Shown: positions 26,462 to 32,264 of the stretch, piece after piece
How positions within the stretch are numbered: position 1 is the stretch's first letter
Layout: every line of letters starts with the position of its first letter
Assembly: GCA_900314985.1 (NCBI GenBank)
Contig: OMXL01000051.1
Span: 1-32,264, forward strand
Length of the DNA stretch: 32,264 bases
Direction: 5' to 3'
Origin: an uncultured Prevotellaceae bacterium
Lineage (GTDB): Bacteria; Bacteroidota; Bacteroidia; Bacteroidales; Bacteroidaceae
The notes under the pieces: generated by a model
What the model saw: the letters and a program-made list of their open reading frames with translations, nothing else
The model's database searches: none
Told to the model about the DNA's origin: nothing
Made by a program: the position numbers and the translations under genes

Positions 26462-27016
26462 CTATTTGTCGTTATACTGTCTGATCATCTTCGCAAGCAG
26501 GTTCTTGGCCCTGCAGAGTTGAGAGGCTGAGGATTTCTCCTTGATACCGAGTAGTGCGGCTATCTCCCGATGACTCTTGTTCTCGAAGACGTAGAGGTTG
26601 AAAACCATTCGATAGCCTGTAGGTAACTGACTGACCATGCTGTGAATCACATCAGGTGGTACGTCACTGATGGGTGGGTCGTCCTCTTCTGGCACGTCAG
26701 GCACCTCGCGGTCCAGCAGCATCAGTTCGTTACGTTTCGTATTTCGCAAGAATCGCAGCGACTCGTTGACCACTATTTTGGTAGCCCACGCCCTCAGTGA
26801 ACCATCGCCACGATAGGAGAAGTCGACAATATGGGTGATGATGTGGATGAGCGACTCTTGGAAGACGTCCTTCATGTCGTCAGCATCGGTGACATAGCGT
26901 GAACAGACGCCCGTCAGGTAGCCAGCATATAAGGAATAGAACTCTCGCATCGCCCCGTTGTCACCGTTGCGAAGTCGCTTTGCCAAGCTTTCTTCAGTAT
27001 TCCCTATATTGTTCAC
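26462..27016 (-). CDS. ECF-type RNA polymerase sigma factor
   Basis: A 184-residue sigma-70 family protein with only regions 2 and 4. Region 2 (about residues 27-95) contains DADDMKDVFQESLIHI and LRAWATKIVVNESLRFLR. Region 4 (about 125-180) contains LPTGYRMVFNLYVFENKSHREIAALLGIKEKSSASQL-type helix-turn-helix features. The linker is acidic and proline-rich. The ATG lies 6 bases after the serpin stop, and the barrel/anti-sigma-like gene follows by 8 bases, so serpin, sigma and barrel protein form one unit. Confidence 0.92.
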   Translation of the reverse strand: MNNIGNTEESLAKRLRNGDNGAMREFYSLYAGYLTGVCSRYVTDADDMKDVFQESLIHIITHIVDFSYRGDGSLRAWATKIVVNESLRFLRNTKRNELMLLDREVPDVPEEDDPPISDVPPDVIHSMVSQLPTGYRMVFNLYVFENKSHREIAALLGIKEKSSASQLCRAKNLLAKMIRQYNDK

Positions 27017-27022
27017 GAGACT

Positions 27023-28297
27023 TTAATCACCCATATATTGTCCGATAAAGAAGATGGCACCTGTTGACTGCTCGCTAATCACATAGAGGAACGGGCGTGT
27101 GGCATGGAAGTTGACGCACATGGGTTCAGGTTCTATGGATACTTTGTCATTGACTGCGATGACGGTCACAGCAGCGGCCTCTGTACCTTCTTCGTTGAGT
27201 TTGATTTTGGCCACCTGTTTCATCAGGCCGATATAGGTGTCGACAGGGCAGAAATTGGGGAACTCTGCAAGATCAATGTCGAAGGCATTAGGCATTCCCA
27301 GTGTCGCCATGATTTTGTTGAGCGTGATGTCTGATGTAGACTCGAAACGAGGCAGCTTCACGTCAACGATGGCATCGGCCATTAGCTGAAACATCTCCCA
27401 TTTCTTTGCTGTTAGCGTATTCAATACGTCGCTGATGGTCTTTTCCTCCTTGGGCAGCAGAATGGTCATGGCGTATGCTCCATTACCGTAGGGCATACGG
27501 AGTGCCTGAAAATCAGCGGTTTCTGTATATTTGAAATTGCTGTTCTGATACATCATGGGTACTGTTGTCTCAGCCGTGTAGCCATGGAAAGTCTCATCCT
27601 TAGTGTTACTCGTCTCAAACTTTGCTGACCAGGTGCCCTTGAAGTAGATGGCGTTGAGCAGATAGCTGGCAGCATAAGGATTGTAGCTACTTTCGTCGAG
27701 CACCTTATCAATCATCTTCTCTGTATGGTCGCTGGCCCACTGGTTGATGACGTCCATGGTCTTTCCGTCCGTAAAGCTGCGACTCTCCACGTCTGCCTCA
27801 TAGTAGAGCTTGGCTTTGTTGACGAAGTCAGGATACAGCACATAGTTCTTGTCCGAATTGAAATAGATGTTGTTAGCAATCAATACCTTCGTCAGCTTGT
27901 CCAGCTTGGGAGCCTCTGCCAGCATTTTCTTGCAGAACTCGTTGATGCCGTCAGCCCCCGTCTTGCTAAAGCCGAGCACCTTGTTTATCTGTTCCTGCGT
28001 TTCGCCAGCAGCACCATTGTTCAGCATGCCCAATGCATAGGTGATGCTGATAGGTGACACGATCTCGCTCTCTTCACTGGCTACCTGGCGGAAGAGGTTA
28101 AAGGCAAAGTTGTTGCTCTCGTTCACCATCTCTGTCTGAGCAGTATTCAGCATGATATACTGACGCTCGTTGTCTTCAATGGTTACTGGCTCGTTGGGAG
28201 TTGGCTCCGCAATGCTGCTACTCTCACCACTCTCGCATCCAACTGTGATTGCTGCCATCATCAGGGCGATGGTCATCCACTTTACATTCTGTTTCAT
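27023..28297 (-). CDS. Serpin-family protease inhibitor (lipoprotein)
   Basis: A 424-residue serpin. The N-terminus has a lipobox with cysteine C21 (AAITVGC), then a serine/glutamate linker. The serpin fold begins about residue 60 (NNFAFNLFRQV, NIVISPISITYALGMLNNGAAGETQ-type). The hinge is EEGTEAAAVT (369-378), the small-residue form of inhibitory serpins, and the C-terminal signature FHATRPFLYVISEQ is present. Counting from the hinge as in alpha-1-antitrypsin puts P1 at about K385 (N383-D384-K385-V386), suggesting a trypsin-like target; this is an estimate. The start at 28297 gives the lipoprotein signal; a frame to 28357 is longer but lacks sense. It is co-transcribed with an ECF sigma factor. 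Confidence 0.9.
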   Translation of the reverse strand: MKQNVKWMTIALMMAAITVGCESGESSSIAEPTPNEPVTIEDNERQYIMLNTAQTEMVNESNNFAFNLFRQVASEESEIVSPISITYALGMLNNGAAGETQEQINKVLGFSKTGADGINEFCKKMLAEAPKLDKLTKVLIANNIYFNSDKNYVLYPDFVNKAKLYYEADVESRSFTDGKTMDVINQWASDHTEKMIDKVLDESSYNPYAASYLLNAIYFKGTWSAKFETSNTKDETFHGYTAETTVPMMYQNSNFKYTETADFQALRMPYGNGAYAMTILLPKEEKTISDVLNTLTAKKWEMFQLMADAIVDVKLPRFESTSDITLNKIMATLGMPNAFDIDLAEFPNFCPVDTYIGLMKQVAKIKLNEEGTEAAAVTVIAVNDKVSIEPEPMCVNFHATRPFLYVISEQSTGAIFFIGQYMGD

Positions 28298-28302
28298 GAT
28301 AC

Positions 28303-28328
28303 ACGCATATTTTGTTGTTTCTATGCGT
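28303..28328. promoter_or_regulatory. Inverted repeat upstream of the serpin gene
   Basis: Arms ACGCATA (28303-28309) and TATGCGT (28322-28328) flank 12 bases, directly upstream of the serpin ATG. It could be an operator or a leader hairpin. No clear -7 box was found for this gene. Confidence 0.3.
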
Positions 28329-28366
28329 AAAACACCAGAGAGACTCAAATACTGCATGGCGAAACG

Positions 28367-30883
28367 TTAAAGGTTGCTAAATCGTGACAGAAGAGCTGCA
28401 TAGATATCATTTTTGCGTAGTATGTCGGGGTTGCCTATCATGATGAGTTGTTTGCGGGCTCGTGTCATGGCGACGTTGAGCTTGCGGTCTATCGTATGAC
28501 CGCTCTCCTCGAAACAGTTGGAGGTGAGGAAGTCGAGTTCGGCCTCATTCTGCACACCTGTTGAGTAGATAATGACATCGCGCTGACTGCCCTGATAGCG
28601 CTCTACGGTGTCGATGCTGATGTCTTCCAGTTGGGACAAACCCAACTGCGCCATCTCTCTGCGTATTTGGGTTATCTGGTGGCGATAGGTCACGATGACG
28701 CCGATGCTCTTGTCTGCCTGAAAGCGCTCGCTGCCTATCTGGCGATACAATCGTCGCAGCACGTCGGCAACGGTGAGGGACTCATCGCCTGCAGGTAAGA
28801 ACAGCACTCTGTGCTGCTTCAACAGGTCGTCGAGGGCATCTTCTGAGGGCTCGTTATAGTCCAAGCGCTCTTCCAACTGGTGGGACAGGGGTACTGGTTG
28901 CAACTGCTCTTGCTGGTAGAACAGCTCGTTAGGGAAGGCGGCGATGTCTGGATGCATGCGACCCTGACGCTGCAAGATACCTGTAAATGCTGTGCGCCCA
29001 GCCTCTCGCTCCTGGCGCAACAAGCGCTCAAAGAGCGACAGGCGACAGCCATGCAGTCGTGGGTCATCATCAGGTTGTGCCACCACAGCAGGCAACTGCT
29101 TGTGGTCGCCAATGAGTATAAAGCGGTCTATGCTGTCTGACGAGAGCAGTCCGACGATATAGGGTTCCAGAATCTGTGAGGCTTCGTCAACGATACACAG
29201 CGAAAAATGCTTCAGGCTGAGCAGGAAGGGACGCGTCATCAGGGTCAGCGTCGTACTCACCACAATGGGCACGCTCTCCAGTCGCTGACGGATATCGCTT
29301 AACTTAGGTTTCTCGCTGAAAGCATTACTCAACAGACGATGGGCAAAGCGAGGGTCGCAGTTGGCCTCACTGCCCAGTCGCAGATAGTCCTGTCCACTGT
29401 CTTCCAGCATGGCACATATCTCGTCGACAGCTCGATGGGTGTAGGCGGTCAATAAGAGGTGAGGGGTGAGAGGTGAGGGGTGAGAGGATAGCTCCTCTTC
29501 CACCAAGAAGCGGAGGGCCATGGAGGTCTTGCCTGTTCCTGGAGGACCTTGCAACAGGAAATAGTCGCGGGCTTGCTTGGCATGCAGCAGGATGTTGTCG
29601 TAGGCAGGATGATAGCTGCGAGAGAGTTGTTGCGTGGCGTCCTGGCGAGGAGCGACAGTACCCATCAGTAGGTTGCGCTTCTTGGGAGACGCTCCACAGA
29701 AAGCCATCAGACTACGCAGGGCTGCTGTCGTCGTGGCATCCGACGAGGCTGGTTCGATGGCATAGGTGTCTTTGCGAAGAATTTCAGGCTCTTCCTGGCG
29801 GTTGTCATTAGGCCACACCGCTATCTCCTCTTCGTCGATGCGGTCTATCATACCCTTATTCAGTATATGGTGGCAGAGGTCGGGGTCGCCATCCTTCTGA
29901 TAGTAATACACCATGTCGCCTCGACGCAGTTCTTCGTCTGTGTCTTGCGTCAGGCGCTGGGCAAACTGTTCTCTGAAAATAAACGTCACCATGCGCTCCA
30001 GATAGTCTTGCTCTGTGGCAGACAGACCATGCAAGGGTTGCAGCGTACGTTCTATCTGTGGACGTACATAACGCTGGAAGAAGTCGGCCTTCTCTGGTCG
30101 TTGCAATAGCACATCGGGCTGTAGCTGCGACAACACAGAAGCGAAACCCTCGCGGGCAATCTTCATTTCCATGGCCACGATGAGATTGCGCAGATGGATA
30201 GCCTCACGAAACAGGGCGTCGTTGTTGGCCACATCGAGCAGGCCCTCGCTGGCAGGATATTTGGAATAGAGCAGACGGATATCCACCTTCTCTGCATCCA
30301 GTTGGAAGTTATGGCGCAGCACACCATAGTAAAGCAACACCTGCACAAAGTGAGCCTCTCTGAAGCCCTGCCACTTCTTGCCCGACTTCTGCTCCACCAG
30401 CAGGCGCATATCGCTGGTCATCAAGTCCACACGACCTCGCAGTCCTAATGCTTTGCAGACAAACGAAGGCTCCAGCAGTGCCTTGTCGCGATCGTATTCA
30501 GTAAACAACTCGTCCACCGCCTCGCGGATGTTGGCCACCTGTCGTAGCGCATCGGTCTTGAATTTGGCTGGGTTAAAGTCCTCGCAGGTACAGAACTGCA
30601 GCGCCTGCTCGCTGAACGAGGTGCGCAGCATGTCGCCAAAGTCAGCCTCCTGGTCGTGGATAATCTGGTCCAGTGCCGTACCTGCAAAGTTACCTAACAG
30701 AATGGGAGACGTGTTTGCCGAGGGTTTCAGACGATTGATGAGATATGCCAGCGGATGGTGCCCGTAATCCTGGAAACAGGCAGCAATGGTAGAGATATCA
30801 ACCAGCACGTCGGGCTCCACCACCTGAAGCCCGTCGTCCAGCACGCTCACCTTCAGTCCCTCAAACAGTTCGTTCTCTTCCAT
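28367..30883 (-). CDS. Dna2-like protein: PD-(D/E)XK nuclease fused to SF1 (Upf1-type) helicase
   Basis: An 838-residue protein. The N-terminal half has a Cas4/RecB-like nuclease pattern: GLRGRVDL with D153, VEQKSG with E164 and K166, and QVLLYYG with Q181. The C-terminal half is an SF1B helicase: Walker A GPPGTGKTS (446-454), motif Ia LLLTAYTHRAVDE, motif II DEAS (566-569), motif III GDHKQLPAV, QGRMHPDIA, and the late VERYQGSQRDVIIYS and LNVAMTRARKQLIMIG. Eight residues (S467 to P474, SHPSPLTP) between Walker A and Ia are encoded by a tandem repeat. The start at 30883 is preceded by a -7-type box only 4 bases away. Likely role is DNA repair or replication; specificity is unknown. Confidence 0.85.
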   Translation of the reverse strand: MEENELFEGLKVSVLDDGLQVVEPDVLVDISTIAACFQDYGHHPLAYLINRLKPSANTSPILLGNFAGTALDQIIHDQEADFGDMLRTSFSEQALQFCTCEDFNPAKFKTDALRQVANIREAVDELFTEYDRDKALLEPSFVCKALGLRGRVDLMTSDMRLLVEQKSGKKWQGFREAHFVQVLLYYGVLRHNFQLDAEKVDIRLLYSKYPASEGLLDVANNDALFREAIHLRNLIVAMEMKIAREGFASVLSQLQPDVLLQRPEKADFFQRYVRPQIERTLQPLHGLSATEQDYLERMVTFIFREQFAQRLTQDTDEELRRGDMVYYYQKDGDPDLCHHILNKGMIDRIDEEEIAVWPNDNRQEEPEILRKDTYAIEPASSDATTTAALRSLMAFCGASPKKRNLLMGTVAPRQDATQQLSRSYHPAYDNILLHAKQARDYFLLQGPPGTGKTSMALRFLVEEELSSHPSPLTPHLLLTAYTHRAVDEICAMLEDSGQDYLRLGSEANCDPRFAHRLLSNAFSEKPKLSDIRQRLESVPIVVSTTLTLMTRPFLLSLKHFSLCIVDEASQILEPYIVGLLSSDSIDRFILIGDHKQLPAVVAQPDDDPRLHGCRLSLFERLLRQEREAGRTAFTGILQRQGRMHPDIAAFPNELFYQQEQLQPVPLSHQLEERLDYNEPSEDALDDLLKQHRVLFLPAGDESLTVADVLRRLYRQIGSERFQADKSIGVIVTYRHQITQIRREMAQLGLSQLEDISIDTVERYQGSQRDVIIYSTGVQNEAELDFLTSNCFEESGHTIDRKLNVAMTRARKQLIMIGNPDILRKNDIYAALLSRFSNL
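29454..29487. repeat. 14-bp (2 x 7) tandem array inside the helicase gene
   Basis: A unit GAGAGGTGAGGGGT occurs at 29454-29467 (one mismatch) and 29468-29481, with a partial GAGAGG after it. Each unit is two related heptamers. It encodes residues about 467-474, SHPSPLTP, between Walker A and motif Ia, and keeps the frame open. Confidence 0.8.
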
Positions 30884-30887
30884 GCTA

Positions 30888-30895
30888 CAAAGGTA
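30888..30895 (-). promoter_or_regulatory. -7 promoter box abutting the helicase start
   Basis: On the minus strand TACCTTTG, separated from the helicase ATG (30883) by only TAGC. Transcription would start at or next to the ATG. The -33 region upstream is weak. Confidence 0.45.
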
Positions 30896-31005
30896 ATCCT
30901 TTTTTATCAAATAATCTCATTTCGTTCATTATTATTTACTCAAGACTTCCTATTTCGCTGACATTACAATAATTTCAAAATCAGGACACGGTATCGTAAT
31001 ACAAC

Positions 31006-31151
31006 TGATACAATCACGAGACAGCTGTTCCCAGCGCTGGCTTAGCTTATCCCAGTCACGGCTTAGCTGTACCCAGAGCTAGGTTAGCCTATCTCGTGAC
31101 AGTATCAGCCTATCCCATGACTGGCTTAGCTGTATTTCTGAGACAGAAGCC
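31006..31151. repeat. Degenerate 21-bp tandem repeat (about 7 units)
   Basis: Units begin at 31006, 31027, 31048, 31069, 31090, 31111 and 31132, each 21 bases (the last 20), and share the ending GGCTTAGCT or variants (GGTTAGCC, TATCAGCC, GACAGCT) and the beginning TATCCCAG. The minus strand read from an ATG at 31153 gives heptapeptides such as QLSQSWD and RLILSRD, then a TAG at 31079-31081. Beyond it the same frame continues with QLSRDWD, KLSQRWE and QLSRDC until a TAG near 30950. It fills much of the gap between the helicase gene and the thioredoxin-like pseudogene. This 289-base gap (30884-31172) holds no other gene I can support. Confidence 0.75.
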
Positions 31152-31172
31152 ATACATAATCAAGAATTTGTC

Positions 31173-32164
31173 TTATTCTGTAAAAATCTCTGCGAGTTTC
31201 TGCTCAATATCTTCGCCTCTTAAATCACGGGCAAGGATAGTACCGTCTGGTGAGAAAAGCATAATTTGAGGAATACCGCTGATACCATAAACATCGGTAT
31301 CGGTTTTTTTGAAGTTTATAATCGAAGGATATGGAATGTTTTCCTCCTTGATGGCCTTCATTGTTTTTATGGGGTCATCCCATGTAGCAATACCAAGAAC
31401 AACCAGTCCCTTGTCTTTGTACTTGTTACTACATAATCGGAAAGGCGTTGCTGCTTGCCGTTGTACTCAGTAACGATATCGATAAACTTCATACCCTCGC
31501 CAGTACTTACCTTTGCTTGCAAATCTCTTCGCAACATTTGCAGCCTCGGCTCCTTTTCCACCCAAGAGGGGACAAGCATGTTGATGAGTTCCAAACCTCG
31601 ACGTGGAGAAAGAACACTGACATCGGATGCGTAATCATTGGCAACAAGGCTACCAATGGGGTCGCTGGGGTGCGCCGATATTACACTTACAACAAAGCTG
31701 TCCTCAAGGGCAATCAACCCCATCGTGTCTATAGGTTCACCGCTACTGAAAGCACGTCGGAATTCATTCATTAGCAACTGATGCTCTTCCTCCATCTGGT
31801 TCATGGCATCAACGAGCGGAGTGCCCGACTGGCGGACTATAGAGCCATCGATGATACCATCAATTTTCGTTGTACCATTATCCAAGATAATGTGCAGTAG
31901 CAATATCTGTTTGCCTTTTGCTCTTGCCATCATCGGCTCAGACAGACGGCCTTCTATCGGCAGGATTTCGCCTTTCACGATGTATAGAGTATCGAGGACT
32001 CCTGTAGCGATGAAGCCATCCACGATTTCTCCTCGCTCTTCTTTCAAAATGAGCGTGTCGGTTATTTCCGGTCTGCCGATGTTTCCTTCCAACCGATAAT
32101 TGATTTGTCCCTGAATGGTTACTGTTAAGAAGACAAATAGTAGGGTAGTGATTATTTTCTTCAT
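31173..32164 (-). pseudogene. TlpA/DUF4369-type thioredoxin-like protein, frameshifted and missing its WCxxC site
   Basis: Two minus-strand frames form one broken gene. From 32164 an exported protein begins with a signal peptide (KKIITTLLFVFLTVTIQG) and a DUF4369-like domain, and runs to LSDYV. From about 31430 the frame shifts and SNKY joins directly to KDKGLVVLGIATWDDP, continuing as KAIKEENIPYPS, VYGISGIPQIMLFSPDG and ending at 31173. In intact relatives, the SNKY-type stretch is followed by VLVDFWASWCGPC and about 20 more residues before the KDKGL-type stretch. Both a frameshift and an apparent in-frame deletion of that block are therefore present, and the redox site is gone. The cis-Pro loop (GIPQ) and C-terminal strands survive. 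It would be a non-functional periplasmic thiol-disulfide protein. Confidence 0.8.
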
Positions 32165-32264
32165 ATTTGGTTTATCTAAGTTGTAGTACCTTTATTTGTA
32201 TATACGCTCAAATTGGGTAAAAGATTGCACCTATGGTTGTTAATTGTTGCAAAAACAAAAATAA

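Noticed and set aside
31006-31151. CRISPR array
   Set aside because: Units are directly adjacent with no unique spacers and vary too much between copies.

Overview
This window is chromosomal DNA from a member of the Bacteroidales, most likely a Prevotella-type (Prevotellaceae) organism. The protein families are Bacteroidetes-specific (DUF4831, GldH, the short adenylate kinase, Obg with an acidic tail, RicT/PSP1 next to gldH, an ECF sigma factor followed by an outer-membrane barrel protein). Shine-Dalgarno sequences are essentially absent. Upstream of many genes lie TAnnTTTG boxes, the -7 element of Bacteroides-type promoters. The content is mostly core genome; no phage, insertion sequence, CRISPR array, tRNA or rRNA gene was seen.

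Layout: 1-139 is the 3' end of class II fructose-bisphosphate aldolase with a strong terminator. 225-2814 (minus) is nnr plus a DUF4831 lipoprotein-like exported protein. 2906-6385 (plus) is an hpt-adk-obgE-M23 peptidase operon. 6393-10058 (minus) is metF-holB-ricT-gldH. 10177-10530 (plus) is a stand-alone response-regulator receiver. 10534-12734 (minus) is sufS-dusB. 12848-13609 (plus) is an exported protein with a C-terminal tail of the Bacteroidetes sorting type. 13658-23219 (minus) is one long apparent transcription unit, rimP-nusA-infB-sufB-(NCS2 permease, frameshifted)-sufC-sufD, which joins translation/transcription factors to Fe-S cluster assembly. 23347-25151 (minus) is an FecE/BtuD-like ABC ATPase with a CobD-like aminotransferase-fold enzyme. 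25212-28297 (minus) is a serpin-ECF sigma-barrel protein operon. 28367-30883 (minus) is a Dna2-like nuclease/helicase. 30884-31172 is intergenic and holds a degenerate 21-bp tandem repeat. 31173-32164 (minus) is the wreck of a thioredoxin-fold protein.

The most unusual signals are not whole genes. (1) Several gene junctions carry small tandem arrays with a 7-bp period (7978-8005, 14973-15000, 18541-18561, and a looser 7/8-bp version at 21391-21420). They run into start or stop codons, and a similar 7/14-bp array lies in frame inside the helicase gene at 29454-29487. (2) The 21-bp repeat at 31006-31151 reads on the minus strand as heptapeptides of the LS-R/Q-x-W-D kind, broken by one stop codon. 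(3) Two genes are broken: the NCS2 permease inside the suf operon by a 4-bp tandem duplication, and the thioredoxin-like gene by loss of its whole WCxxC region. (4) The DNA polymerase delta' subunit lacks the zinc-binding cysteines, and three genes have a -7 box so close to the start codon that their mRNAs may be leaderless.

Everything here is from reading the sequence; no database search was run. Family names rest on recognised motifs and remembered family features.
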